A stretch of DNA of 64,000 nt from Eublepharis macularius (taxonomy: Eukaryota > Chordata > Lepidosauria > Squamata > Eublepharidae), in NCBI RefSeq assembly GCF_028583425.1, contig NC_072791.1:199058311-199122310 (forward strand). Direction: 5' to 3'. Below are positions 22,884 to 35,062 of the stretch, in pieces; position 1 is the stretch's first letter, and each line of letters begins with the position of its first letter. The notes beneath the pieces were generated by a model. That model was not told where the DNA came from, ran no database searches, and saw only the letters and a program-made list of their open reading frames with translations. A program made the position numbers and the translations under genes.

Positions 22884-24065
22884 CAGGGCTTTTTTTCTGG
22901 GAAAAGAGATGGTGGAACTCTCTATTACCACATGTGCGTGCACTAAATGCACGCCCACTCCCGGAAATGCGTGATGACACCGCTTCCCAGAACCCAGCAC
23001 AATGTATTATGACGAGATAAATGTTAGTAAGCTTGGGAAATTATACTATCATGAGAGAGGATTTTTTTTCGTTTTAGTATCCTCTACAAAAAGTGAAATC
23101 TTCCATTCCATTTCCCCAAACATTTCATTTCTTTGGAATCATATTTTAAAATATGCAAGGAGGGGGCCTCTAAAAATCCAAAACCCATCTCACAAATCTA
23201 AATTCTAACAGATTCCCTCCGCCAGCGCAGAAAAAAAAATCCATTCTCAGAAAAAGTCTGAAATTCCCAATCTAATGAAAATTGAACTTTCAAATTTTCA
23301 GAGAAGGTTTTGCTTTACGGGAGCAATTCAAAAGAAGATACTCAACTATAGCTGCATTAGATTTATACTTAGTTTAAAAAGGCTTTTTTTGTTGCCTGCC
23401 AACTCTACCTTACCAATGGCTAAGCTGTTGTGACATTGTGAAATGCTCATAAATATTCCGATGTCCCAGACAAACAATATTTATAAAAACTTCCTTAACA
23501 CCCATACGTCCACTGCAATTTCAGTGATGTTAATCAGCTGAGGGTGGGGAGAACCATTTGAGTTACAGCTGTTAAGACATAAGAACACCTATATGCTGAT
23601 GAATATATTGATGAAAGACTTCTGTGACTTGGACACAGCTATCCATTCTTAGCATAAAACTGGAATAACCATAACTAATATTTTAACTAATAGCCATAAC
23701 TGATATATTTAACACAGAACTAATCTGCATTCAAAAGCTTTGGGAACCATAACAGTGTCAACTTCAGTCAACAAAAGAATGAAAGCAACACACACACAAC
23801 CACAGCCCCACCCACCCCCATGAAAAGAAAGCAGAATGAACTCATAGCAGCACACACACACACAGCCCCACCCCCTGAAAATAAATCAGAATGAACTCAA
23901 AGTAGCACATATACACATACAGCCCCACACACGCACCGAATGAAAATAAATCAGAATGAACTCAAAGCAGCACACACACACACAGAAACCCCTGAATGAA
24001 ATGAAAGCAGAATGAACTCAAAGCAGCTTAACCTCCTCTAGAGAGCCCGTGCCAGCCCCAGCTTG

Positions 24066-24101
<36 letters not shown>

Positions 24102-24374
24102 GGAATGAAAAGAAAGCAGAATGAACTCAAAGCAGCTAAGCCTCCTCTGCAGAGCCCGCACCAGGCCTGAGCAGCATCTGCTTGCTTGCTCTCTCTCTCC
24201 CTCTCTCTCTCTCACAGAGAGAGAGAGCAAGAGAGAGAGAGGAATAAAAAGAAAGCAGAATGAACTCAGCCTCTGCAGAGCCTGTGGGGGGGCTAAGGAG
24301 GAAGGAATCACGTGGGCAGATTCTAGAGCTGCCAGAACGCCGTTCCGGGGCGTTCCCCTTCAAAAAACGCCCTG
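22884..24374. mobile_element. Non-autonomous hAT element (1491 bp) with 8-bp TSD
   Basis: The left end CAGGGCTTTTTTTCTGG and right end ...AAAAAACGCCCTG are flanked by perfect CTTGACTT copies at 22876-22883 and 24375-24382. The ends match the 233-bp MITE at 9597. The interior (about 23000-23780) is AT-rich with no transposase frame; the right third holds a minisatellite. A Sauria SINE lies immediately to the right. Confidence 0.85.
23821..24290. repeat. Minisatellite with (CA)n/(CT)n spacers
   Basis: Six units begin with variants of gaaaagaaagcagaatgaac, at about 23822, 23876, 23941, 23997, 24106 and 24243. The first three are about 55-65 bases with CA-rich spacers. Two later units are 109 and about 137 bases, with long CT and CA runs and a cctcct..agagcccg segment. 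A CT/GA hairpin-forming run lies at 24190-24240. Confidence 0.85.
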
Positions 24375-24387
24375 CTTGACTTAATCC

Positions 24388-24677
24388 AGAGTGGTAAGCT
24401 TCAGTACTGCAGCCTAAGCTCTGCTTATGACCTGAGTTCGATCTTGGCAGAAGCCAGGTTCAGATAGCCAGCTCAAGGTTGACTCAGCCTTCCATCCTTC
24501 CGAGGTTGGTAAAATGAGTACCCAGTTTCCTCGTGGTAAAGTGTAGATGACTGAGGAAGGCAATGGCAAACCTCCCCGTAACAAAAGTCTGCCAAGAAAA
24601 CGTGATGCAACATCCCCCCATGGGTCAGTAATGAACTCGGTGCTTGCACAGGGAACTACTTTTACCCTTTTTAATCT
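24388..24677 (+). mobile_element. Sauria SINE (5'-truncated)
   Basis: agagtggtaagc (tRNA box A region), gagttcgatc (box B), then cagccttccatccttccgag, cccatgggtcagtaatga and the cggtgcttgcacaggg 3' end. This is the Sauria SINE plan known from squamates. It abuts the right target-site duplication of the 1.5-kb hAT element. Confidence 0.85.
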
Positions 24678-25342
24678 AGAACAACCTCTGCACACCCTCA
24701 GTCTCACTGAAATCCCATTCCCATTTCACCTCTCCTGGTAGCAGAAGCAGCAAAAGTCTCATTCCTGTAATTGTCAAATATCTACATTGGGTTTACAGAA
24801 TTGCCCGCAGATGATAATAGCACTGCTGTTTACACTAAGGGAATAACTTGCTGAGCTCTCCTCCATGAATAATGTGTTTTATTTGCCTCATTTCAGTCTA
24901 AGCATGTGGACTGCTTGGCCTCACATCTTAAGAGTTGGAGAACTTTAAAATCATCACCTGGACTTGGCCCAGAAAAGCGTGAATAAGTGCCTACTCTTAC
25001 CTGATCTAATTTATTTATTTGTAATAGATTCACAGAACAATATTTTAATTCTGAATTATTTAAATATGTGCAAAAGCTATTTGGAGAAAAATCTTGGATA
25101 ATGGACAGAGAGAAGATGAGATCATTGAAATGTGCAAGAAGTGAAAGCGGGAAATGCTGTTATGGTGATCCTGGGAACGTGAGTGATAAAATATTGATGC
25201 CTGACATTCAAGTCAATGCACTAGTGTAGATGATTTAAAATAAATTTTTAAAAAACTAGCATGACTTGCATGATTTCATATTTTAGCAGGATTATTAAAA
25301 TACCACCGATGGCTTCCCAAAAACTGGAGTCAAATGTCACTA

Positions 25343-25432
25343 ACAGTGCAATCCTAAAGAGAGTTACTCCAGTCTAAGCCCATTGATTTTAATGGGCTTA
25401 GACGGGAGTAACTCTCCTTAGGATTTCACTGT
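25343..25432. mobile_element. Short palindromic MITE (acagtgcaatcctaa family)
   Basis: The whole 90 bp is palindromic: acagtgcaatcctaa at the left, ttaggatttcactgt at the right, with cattgattttaatggg near the centre. Other copies are at 43674-43760 and 49902-49990, with fragments near 4019-4105, 16635-16710, 35760-35822 and 55180-55230. Confidence 0.85.
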
Positions 25433-25919
25433 AAGTATTCTTTCTGTAGTTGACTGGTTTGGGGGTGGGGAAAAAAAGATTAAAAACACAACGGAACTTT
25501 TTAGAAATCTCCGTGCAGCTTACTGTGGTAAGAACATCTTTATGTTTAGTGATACCTTTATAGTAAAACAAAAGAGTTATTTAGGCAGAAGCGTTTTAAA
25601 CCCCAAATGTGCATTTATTAGTCTTCAGACAAAATCATAGAAAGATACAACTTGCAGTTTTATTGAAGTAGATTCCTTCCATAGCAATATCTTGGAGTAG
25701 AGGGAAAGATCCTAATCTAAAGAATTACATTCCCTAAATCTAATCCACAGCCTGAGATAGGTGGCGAGGCTGAGATGTGAGTCTGTGAATAAGGCCTTCA
25801 TGGCAGAGCATAGAGGGTTACATCCTTCTCCTCCAAGACCACGAGGCGAGAGAGAGAGATCTCCCAAGAGGCATAGAGACAAGGAGGAGGAATCAGGAGG
25901 CATTCCCACTTTAGACAAT

Positions 25920-26166
25920 AACATTCAAATAATAACATTCGATTTATATACTTCAGAACAACTTAATGCCCACTCAGAGCACCTTAAAAAGTATGCCATT
26001 ATTATCCTCACGACAATCACCCTGTAAGGTGGGTGGGGCTGAAAAAGCTCCTAGAAGCTGTGACTGACCCAAGGTCACCCAGCTGGCTTCAAGCGGAGGA
26101 GTGAGGAATCCAACTCGATTCTCCAGATTACAGTCCCGCACTCTTAACCACTACACCAAACTGGCT
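25920..26166 (-). mobile_element. tRNA-derived CORE/MIR-like SINE
   Basis: Antisense; ends cactcttaaccactacacca (box A complement). The tail side starts cgatttatatacttcag. Confidence 0.85.
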
Positions 26167-26630
26167 ACACTACACCAAACGACAATTGAGTAGCAGCTTG
26201 CTAGACTTACACATACATACAGAGACACATGCAGCACCCTTGCAGTGTCCAAAGCATGCTAAGTCGCCTATTCCAACATCCTTAACACAGTTTTTGTACC
26301 CTTGTGGCAGTGCAGGTTCGATGTGTCCATGTCACCCAACCTCAGTAATTTGTCTTAGGTACCTGTTTCTTTAGTGGCTCCCTTATGTCTCAATCTGCAC
26401 AGCTTAAGGTGATGTTCTAAAGCATTCAGACTAGCCCATTAAGTCACGATGACAGCTCTGGGGCATCCGTTTTCTTCTGCAGAAACTCCATCAGACTTAT
26501 GCTATCAGGATGATCACATTCTACCTTGAAGTGAGCTGGGTAAAAATACCTTTGGTTCTTTTTTACATGCTTCCAATTCATGCCCTTTCTGTCTGGTTCT
26601 TTTTCTTTTTTTAGTGGACCCCCAAAATGA

Positions 26631-26860
26631 GTGCCCTGACCTAGATAGCCCAGGTGAGCCTGATCTCGTCAGATCTCAGAAGCGAAGCAGGGGCGGCCTT
26701 GGTTAATAACTGGATGGGAGACCTCCAGCGAAGACCAGGACTGCAGAGGATGGCAATGGCAAACCACCTCTGATAGTCTCTTGCCATGAAAACTCCACCA
26801 GGGGTCACCACAAGTCAGCTATGACTTGAGAGCACCACATACATACACACACACACAAAA
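26631..26860 (+). mobile_element. 5S rRNA-derived SINE
   Basis: gtgccctgacc, cctgatctcgtcagatctca, gaagcgaagcagg and ggatgggagacc are 5S-like. The tail agtcagctatgacttgagag is followed by (ac)n. Confidence 0.9.
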
Positions 26861-27477
26861 TGGATAAGTTGAATTTCAATGAGAAAAGGATGCTGTAGTC
26901 CACATACTTTATGAGACTGCCCCTCTGTTGCAAGTGGACTTTTTCCAACCCATATCCCTTCCAAAAAAGATGCACAGTGGTGGCGAAAAAGAGTTACTCA
27001 AAAGGAGATCATGTACATCTTCAGCTCCTGCCTTTGCCTTAGGAAGAGGCACTGCTAGGAGGGGGCAGGGGAACAGAACAGTAGAAGAAAGACTGCAAGT
27101 CAGTTATCTGCAGAGGAAGAACCTCAAAAGAGGGAAGTGATAAGTGAAGCAGCCTTTACAGAAGCCACAACAAAGTCTTTCTGCCCAGCTGCATCAGGTG
27201 GTGACTAGTTTTAAAAGAGGAATGTGGATGTGCTTCCACATCTCGGTCAATCCAACATCCCTCACCCATAACAACAAACATATGTTCCCAATAATCCCTA
27301 TGATAATCGTGGATTATACGCGTTCACCGTAACCTGTGAACAGGGCTAGTAAGATTAAGACAGAATGTGTCTGTTCTTTTATTGTTCATGGCACATCATA
27401 GCATGCACATACATTTCTCCTAAGATTTTTCGTGAAGTTAGTTTTAGGTAGGTGCTGGTCTGCAGGATTTGAGAACA

Positions 27478-27648
27478 GGATTTGAGTCCAGTGGCACCTT
27501 AGAGACCAGCAAAATTTTCCGGCTACAAGTTTTTGAGAGTTGAAGCTCCCTTCTTTGTATCTTTGACTCGTATCTGAAGAAAGGAGCTTTGACTTGTATC
27601 CTAAAAATCTCATTAGGCTCTAATGTGCTACCGGACTCAAATGCAAAA
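27478..27648. repeat. Inverted pair of the same repeat family (diverged)
   Basis: The left arm (27478-27560) and right arm (27568-27648) are inverted copies. Both carry gggagctt/aaggagcttt stems and the ggactcaaat tail. The core is decayed (ctgaagaaa). Confidence 0.6.
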
Positions 27649-27804
27649 GATTTTTCATAATAACCTGTTTTCTTAATTTATACTTGCTTATCTTTTCTAC
27701 CTTTTACTCATATCACTCAAACAAATGAAACGTTGCATAACAGTATGAGGACCATCTTGGCATTGTCATAGCAGAATATGGCTTGGCACATTCTTATCAA
27801 AGAA

Positions 27805-28060
27805 TGACATTTATTTATTTAATAAAAATTATACCCTGTATTTCTGCCCCATAAGCTAACAAAACACACATAATAAAATTAAAACCATTAAAATGAATCA
27901 AAACAACAGCAGAAGCAGAGAAACAAATTGATAGACGGTATGTGATTAAAGCATGATTAAAACACAATTGATACACTCCACCTATAATTTGGGGATCGTG
28001 TAGATCTGGGATATTTTCCCCTGCTTGAGGAATATTCTACATTTCCCCTGCTTTAAGTAT
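27805..28060 (-). mobile_element. LINE-type 3' tail, antisense
   Basis: tttatttatttaataaaaat, ctgccccataagc, then an A-rich run resemble the tails at 1310 and 4105. Confidence 0.35.
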
Positions 28061-28373
28061 ATTCTTAATTTTATTCTCATCTCACAATTTACCACCTTTC
28101 CTATAATATCTGAACATTCAGTCAGCTCACATGGTTCACTATGGCTTGTCACAAGCATCAAGATTTAGAGTGCCTTTGGCACTGTTCATGAGCAGTATCT
28201 GGGCACCATGCGTGTATAGATAATTTTAGCTCACAACACCATGGGCTTATAGATCATTTTAGCTCACAAAAATCTTGCTCATTTTTGAGATTCATCACAG
28301 TTTAAACACCTTCAAGAAACTTCAAGGCCTTTTTATTGGGGTTGGGCTAAAATGGCTTTCAGAATTCTGTTTT

Positions 28374-28535
28374 AGAGCAATATTTGGGCCAGTAGCACCT
28401 AAAGACCACCTACATTTCATCTGAGGGAACTCTGACTCTCAGAAGCTCACACCCTGGAAATCTAGTTGGTTTTTAAGGTGCTACTGGACCCGAATATTGC
28501 TCTTCTGCTACAGAACAAACATGGCTACCCATCCG
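28374..28535. repeat. Inverted pair of the same repeat family (diverged)
   Basis: gagcaatatttgggccagta (28377 on) is mirrored by ctactggacccgaatattgc (28481-28500) with mismatches. Between them catctgagggaactctgactctcag is a decayed version of the core. Confidence 0.6.
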
Positions 28536-28559
28536 AAACTATGTTCTGTTTTAGCAAAT

Positions 28560-28785
28560 TATTTTATTTATACCCTAACTTTCTCCCCAATGGGACTCAA
28601 AGCAGCTTATATCATTCTCCTCCTTTATCCTCACAACAACCATGCTAGGTAGGTTAGGCTGAATGTGTGTGCAGCTGGTCCAAACTGAGCCAGCAAGCTT
28701 CCCTGGAGAGTAGGGGTTCAAACTTGGGTCTCCCAGATCCTAGTTTGAAACTCTTAACAAGTACACCACACTGTCTCTCACACAG
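28560..28785 (-). mobile_element. Short-type tRNA SINE, antisense
   Basis: ttatttataccctaactttc at the left and ggggttcaaacttgggtctc (box B complement) at the right. Confidence 0.72.
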
Positions 28786-29637
28786 CACATAGACTGCACA
28801 TTCCAGAACATACAAGTATTTGAAGCAGGAATAGTGTTAAAATCTCCTGAAACCATATCCAAGGTACAGACATTTCAGCCACATTCACAAACCAAACATC
28901 AATAAGATTGCACCTTCTTTTTAATAAAATACGGCTACCAGCCGTATTTTGTATCATATAATATTGTATAATATTGTATCAGCAGGAATTACTTCCGAGT
29001 AAACATGGACAGGCGCATTACTGTATGCTTGTGCTCAGCTACAAGCATTACAAAGATCCTCTTCTAGATGCCAGGTGTGCCTGCAAAAGGAGGCATACAT
29101 GTTGCACAGGATAGTTTTTATGGAGAAAAAATGGGGGTAAGGTTCTGGCAGCTATAAAGCAATTATAGGTTATGTGCTGCTTTTTATCCTTCAAGGGTGC
29201 ATTAGGATGCATATTTACTTGCAAGGATATCCATTGTATTGAAGGGCCTGCACAGAATCAAGCTGCAGCTCCTCCTCCTAGGATAGGTGAATGGAACAGT
29301 TCAAACTAGAGAAAAGAAACCGAGAAACTCTAAAGTGCTTCTTGCTGAACATTGTCCTAAAGCAAAGAACTAAAATGAACAGATTTTGGAATAATATATG
29401 GAAAAACATTCAAGGGTGCCACAGAAAACAGATATTAAATCAAGCATGCTGCTTTTTTTTAAGGATACTACAATACAAAAATACATCAGACTAATTAAGG
29501 TGAAGAAATTACTCCTCTTATTATAATACACCAAATGTATATAATGTTAATGCACAAAGCTGTCTTAAGTTTTCTACCGTAAAAACCTCTCTCTTTAAAA
29601 ATGCGTGTAATGAAATTTTGTATTGCACCCTTGGGGC

Positions 29638-29652
29638 GGGGGGGGGGGGGGG
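29638..29652. repeat. Homopolymer G run (15)
   Basis: Fifteen consecutive G's in intergenic DNA. The length is likely variable or uncertain. Confidence 0.8.
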
Positions 29653-29988
29653 TGGAATAAGCTTGAAACTCCAAAAATCAGTTCTGTACATTTACCTTCG
29701 GATGTTTTCATCCCGGTTTTTCTTACTATAAAGATGAACAAAGAATATAGGGCATTTCAATGAAATGTTGTAAATGGTACGTAAAATGGATTTAGGAGGC
29801 ACTATAACCTTGCATCCCTTCCATTTTCCTGGTGGGCAGGAAGAGAATAACTCTCATGACTGTTAGCTAGGCAACTAACTATTCCACTCAAGGTTGCAGG
29901 ATAACTCTCTATTCCCACGTTCCAAAGGAGCTGAAAGAAGAAAGATTCCCTCATGCTTTAATAGTCTACGCGTGGATGCTAAATTGGG

Positions 29989-30175
29989 TTGCCAACTATG
30001 GGTTGAGAAATTCCTGGAGATTTGGGGTGGAGATTGGAGAAGGTGGGGTTTGGACACAGGAAGGACCTTACTGGGGTATAACATCATATTGTCCACCCTC
30101 CAAAGCAGTTGTTTTCTCCAGGGGAACTGATTTTTGTAGCCTGGAGATCAATCGTAATTCCAAGACATTGGCAAT
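29989..30175 (-). repeat. 'gttgccaacctcc' interspersed repeat
   Basis: Reverse-orientation copy: attcctggagatttggggtg and cagttgttttctccaggg. A 430-base stretch with ggcaacccta-like ends follows to about 30635. Confidence 0.6.
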
Positions 30176-31317
30176 CCTACAATCAGCAGTATTCATGCAT
30201 GAACTAGGGTTACCCAATTTTAAACTGGCCCGTCTGCTTTGACTTTAATATCAGTGTGATCTGTGGCAATTATCGGGTGATGTTATTTAGTTCCATGCCA
30301 TGAAAAGCTTCAGCTGCCCACTTCCACATATTAAACCACTACTGAAAGACGGGACAATTTTCCTGGCCAGCTGGCCACCTTAGCAATGCTTCCATTTTGC
30401 AAATCGTGTTGAAAGTTAGATGGAAGAAAGGAAGAGTGGAGAAAGGACTAACCAATTCAATATGTAAATAAATAAAAGTTGCCAACCTGGTTTTTCCCCC
30501 CTTTTTTACTTGCTTGACAGGCAGGGTTTTCCCTCTTCTTTATCTCTGTGCCAGAACAAGCACCACCTGCTACATCTCTGTGGGCTGCAAGAACCCTGCC
30601 GGAGAGAAAAAAATACATATTGGCAACCCTAGAAGGAAAATACTAATTTTTCAGACTCAGTTTGTTATTGTAGCTAACTCCAAGTCCTACTGTCCTCCAG
30701 AATTAAACAAGACCTATTTATGTGAAGCAGGGTGGCCTTTTCATTAAACTGTCTGGTGGTGTTGATGTTCACAGATTTAGACGTTAGCGCTCCATTTAGT
30801 ATCACATACTGTGGCAGTTGTGGGTACTCCCCCCTTATGAGGGGTCATTACATGAAACAGCCACATGGAGATTAAAACCTCTTTGACTGAATAAAAACAA
30901 TGCATTATCCACTAAATCCCAGAGTTTGCAGCATACTTTGCAGGGAATAGCCCTTAATCTCTAAGGGTGATATTGAGTTTGTTTATTTGTTTATTGTTCT
31001 AGATTCAAAGTGTACCCTTGTATTTACCAGCCAATAAACAGTTGATGTATTAATTAAAACTTTTATTTTAATCTGATCACTCTAGATTTCATTAAATGAA
31101 ACATTATTGAATATATACATGGAACATTGGCTTACTGCATAAAAATAAATCCTATGTAAGTATACACAGCATTCTTACTCTGCCTAACATGAGTTTTAAA
31201 AAAATGTTACTTTTCAAAGCCTCTTACCCAGAGCTTTATCAAAAAAGGGGAAGCATATTTCACTGATTTCCAAATTTGAGAGATTCAGAGATTATAGGGT
31301 GTAGCCAGTTGCTATTA

Positions 31318-31537
31318 GGGTTGCCAACCTCTAGGTGTTGGCTGGAGATCTCCCGGAATTACAGTTGATCTCCAAGGCAACAAAGATAAATTCCCCTGGA
31401 GAACATGGCTGCTTTGGAGAGTGAAATCTACGGCATTATACCCCACTGAGGTCCTTCCTCTCCAAACCCTGTCCTCTCCTGCCCTCACCCCCCAAATCTC
31501 CAGGAATTTCCCAACCCCAAGCTGGCAATCCTAGCTG
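31318..31537 (+). repeat. 'gttgccaacctcc' interspersed repeat
   Basis: agggttgccaacctctaggt, ctggagatctcccggaatta and cccctggagaacatggctgc, ending ggcaatccta. Other copies are at 29989-30175 (reverse), 41127-41202 (fragment), 50525-50742 (reverse) and 63808-64000. Family not identified. Confidence 0.7.
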
Positions 31538-31562
31538 ATATAGAAGCTGTTACATAGGTCAA

Positions 31563-31758
31563 CATCCTAACTTGGATAGCTCTGGCAAGCCCAATCTTGT
31601 CAGAACTCAGAAGCTAAGCAGGGTTGGCTTTGTTTAGTAATTGGATGGGAGATCACAGTTGTAGAGGCAGGCAATGACAAACCACCTCTGTTAGTCTCGT
31701 GCCATAAAAACTCCACCAGGGGTCGCCGTCAGTCAGCTATGACTTGACAGCACTCTTC
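31563..31758 (+). mobile_element. 5S rRNA-derived SINE
   Basis: cagaagctaagcagggttgg and ttggatgggagatc, with the tail gtcagctatgacttgacag. An inverted second copy lies 190 bases downstream. Confidence 0.88.
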
Positions 31759-31950
31759 ACTACCACATAGGGCAACACCTGACTTTACTGAATTTTCTGA
31801 TTTGTGGTCTCTAAAGACATCATGTAAGGCATCTCTGAGCATCCCAAAGAATAACTCTTTCCCACTCCTTCTGGAATTTATTCTGGGCATAAAACCGCTT
31901 ATTCATAAGTTATCCTTCAAGGCTGAAAACTGTGAGTTAGCCAGTAGTGG

Positions 31951-32162
31951 AAAGTGTCATCAAATCATAGCTGACTTATGGTGACCCCCCCCCTTCCGCC
32001 CCGCTGAGGTTTTCAAGGCAAGAGACTAACAGAGGCAGTTTGCCATTGCCTGTCTCTGCATAGAGACCTTAGTCTTCCCATCCAATTACTATCCAAGACT
32101 AACCCTGCTTAGCTTGAGTTCTGATGAGATCAGGCTTACCTGGGCTATTCACATCAGGGCAT
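31951..32162 (-). mobile_element. 5S rRNA-derived SINE
   Basis: Antisense copy: aaatcatagctgacttatgg at its left, cccatccaattac and accctgcttagct towards its right. It carries a 9-base C run. Confidence 0.88.
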
Positions 32163-32639
32163 AAGTTAGCTAACACAATTTCTAAAAGCACATGTGCAGA
32201 TTTACACAAAATTCCAAATGAAAATTCTCCAGCCTGTGTCAAAACATCCTATGCAGCGATTTAAAGTTAAAATCTACAAGGAAGGAGAGCAAAAACCAAG
32301 AGCCAGACAATTATTTACTTAGCTGGATGCCCATCAGGCTTTGTTCCTAAGCCACCAAGGAAGGCGGTGTGCCGTGACCAGTGCCAGTGGTGGGCACATG
32401 CAACAGATAAGCAGGCTTCTAGTGGGTCAGCAAAGCAAGTCCCAAGTTTCTGTTGATGGGCATGATGCAAAGCCATTGAACAGGCAACAAGGATGTCAAC
32501 ACCATGTCAATTCAGCTAGCCAGCAGCCTCCTACAAGGCCATAAGCCAATGATGTCATAGGCCTACATGTTAGCAGTCATACCCCTCTCCTTATTGCAAG
32601 GGCTGCTTATGAATATGAAATAGCATAAGCCTCTTCCTC

Positions 32640-33310
32640 ATGTGCTATAAGCACAAAATACTGTCTGGCTAGGCAAAACAGATGCCAACTCCGGCTGGAG
32701 TCAGAAAATTACCAGAAGGTGAGTCAGGCTAACTGCCTCTCCACACCCCAGAGAAGCACTTAAGTAAAACAAAGAGGTCTTCCAGGAGTTCCTGATTGAT
32801 TTCATCAACACCCTTCGATACCTTCCTCACCCACCCTTCCTAATCTGGGCTATTCAGGGACCTGATAAGCCCTTTCCGTCTGACAATCATAGGACATCAA
32901 GCACCCATCTCACCTTCCAGGAATGTACAATCGAGCCTTGCCCACTTTATTGTTTCACCTCTGGACAAGCGATCAAGCAATTGTTTTGGGAGGCAGATGT
33001 AATTCTGCCCCAAGATACGTTTTGCTCCATAACTAGGCTGCCTCCAGCCATATGCTGTGTGTGTGTGTGTCTTTGGATACTATGCATACCAGGCGTGTGT
33101 CTCCCTCTACAGACATCCTCCTCCTCTCCCCCGAGACTGGTAAGTATCACCCTACCCTGAGCCTCTCTAATTTTCTACTTAGCCCTGTGTGTACGCTGTG
33201 TGATTTTTTGTGTGTTTGCCTTTACTTGTACTTTAATAAAAAGTATTCCTGTTGAGCACCCGCCTGGCTCATTCCAAGAGTTCTCTAAGGGAACAGTCCT
33301 GGTATACATT
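32640..33310 (+). mobile_element. LTR of an LTR retrotransposon or old retroviral element, + orientation
   Basis: The block carries a poly(A) signal in ctttaataaaaag (33230-33242) and ends ggtatacattggtggagat, where ttggtggagat may be the start of a primer-binding site. A related block lies reversed at 21785-22710. No gag/pol frame follows, so this is probably a solo LTR. The left boundary is approximate. Confidence 0.55.
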
Positions 33311-34200
33311 GGTGGAGATATCCTAGTTACCTCCCCCCACCCCCGCATCTCCTTGAATACTAATTACCCCAATTCACAAGCCCCCCCCCCATTTACGGGA
33401 ACACATGTGGAGCACTACTGACCAGTTCATAGCCATCCTTTGTCTCTATTGTCTCTGTCCTTTGTCTCTTTTCTTTGTAACGGGTTGCCAATCTTTGGGT
33501 ATCACCCAAAGTTTTTGTGGTTGTTCCTCCTCCAAGTCTCCAGAGAAAGGAGTTAAATTTCCAAGGTTGCCTCTACACATTACAAAGACCTTGTGTTTGT
33601 TAGGGAACAACAAAAGGACTTTGTATCACATCCCATGCAATGGGAGTTTTGTGCCTCCCAAACGCATACTGGCTCTTTCCTGTTTGTGACCGCAGAATGC
33701 AAGGAGAAGCAGCTGTAGCCTCCCCCCCCCACTCCCAGATGTTTTTCCTTCCTCAAACAGATCCATGGATCTGTTACTGGCTCTGCTGTGAAAGTCAGGT
33801 GACTTAACCACTGCATGTGTCTGCTGTAAAAGTCACACAACAGAGCCAACAGTAGCTCTGAAGGGGCAGTTTGCAGCCTCAAAACAGTGTAGGTGTGAGG
33901 CTCAAGGCTGCACTGCTCCCTGCATGGCATGGTTGCAGGTAGAGTGCATGGAATTACATAGGGGACAATATGCAGCCCACGGTGGAGGTCGGAAGAAGGG
34001 GCCACCCCCCCTTTTCCCCTTCATTTTCTCCTGGTCATTCTCATGCTGTGGCAGCATGCTGGGAGCCTCAGACATGGGCTCTTCTGCCTGTATTGTCATC
34101 TTGTGGAGGTAGGGAGGCTTCTGGGCTGGTTCCCACAGCTGCAGCCAAGTGCCCAATCAGGGGCTACCCAGGTAGACTGGAGGAAGTTTTCCTTCTGGCT

Positions 34201-34440
34201 CACCAGTTTGATGTAGTGGTTAAGAACAGAAGGACTCTAATCTGGAGAACCAGGTTTGATTCCCTACTCCTCCACTTGAAGCCAGCTGGGTGACCTTGGG
34301 TCAGTCACAGCTTCTAGGGGGTCTCTCAGCCCCACTCACCTCACAGGGTGATTGTTGTGGGGATGATAATGGCATCCTTTGTAAATCGCTCTAAGTGGGT
34401 GTTAAGATGTCCTGAAGGGCAGTATATAAATCAAATGTCA
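34201..34440 (+). mobile_element. tRNA-derived CORE/MIR-like SINE
   Basis: gatgtagtggttaagaacag, ccaggtttgattccc, gtgaccttgggtcagtcac and the ggcagtatataaatc end, followed by att/gtc-rich microsatellite to 34500. Confidence 0.87.
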
Positions 34441-34826
34441 TTGTCATTATCAATGTTGTCATTATTGTCATTGTTGTGATGATGATGGTGATGATTGATG
34501 ATGCCTTCATAGCTGGGGCTGCCATGAAGCACAAGGCATTTCTCTCCAGCTTCCCCACCTTCCTTTTCTCTATGGTAGCACATGGGTGTGGAGCAGTCTG
34601 CTGGTTCTCTGGTTGTATGTTTTGTCACAACTTTTGGTGGGCAGTTTGGGGTATTGTCCAAATCCATTTAGGGGGAGAGAGTCTGTGTGTCATTTCACCC
34701 CCATTTCAGGGGTCCCCTTAAGGGATCTTGGAGTGGAGCCATTTGGGAATGTGCCCAGCTCATTCCCAAGTGGCAGGGAATCCACAGAGTGGCTTGCGCC
34801 CAGGTGGTATCACATTACCTGCCATC

Positions 34827-35062
34827 CAGAGCTTTTTTTCTGGGAAAAGAGGTGGTGGAACTCAGCGGGTTGCCCTTGGAGAAAATGGTCAGATGGCTGG
34901 TGACCCTGCCCCCTGATCTCCAGACAGAGGGGAGTTTAGATTGCCCTCCGCACCGAAACTCCCTTCTGTCTGGAGATTGGGGGCGGGGCCACCAGTCATG
35001 TAACCATTTTCAAGAGCTTCCGGAACTCCGTTCCACCGCGTTCCTGCTGAAAAAAAGCCCTG
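34827..35062. mobile_element. hAT-type MITE (236 bp)
   Basis: Same family as 9597-9829 (ends CAGAGCTTTTTTTC and GAAAAAAAGCCCTG). The flanks ctgccatc (34819-34826) and ctaccatc (35063-35070) match at 7 of 8 positions. Confidence 0.88.

Noticed and set aside
23821-24290. CRISPR-like array
   Set aside because: Repeat units vary in length and the spacers are microsatellite; this is a vertebrate minisatellite.
26631-26760. Functional 5S rRNA gene
   Set aside because: Only part of the 5S sequence, with many changes in the internal promoter, and it continues into a SINE tail; the same holds for the other 5S-like blocks.
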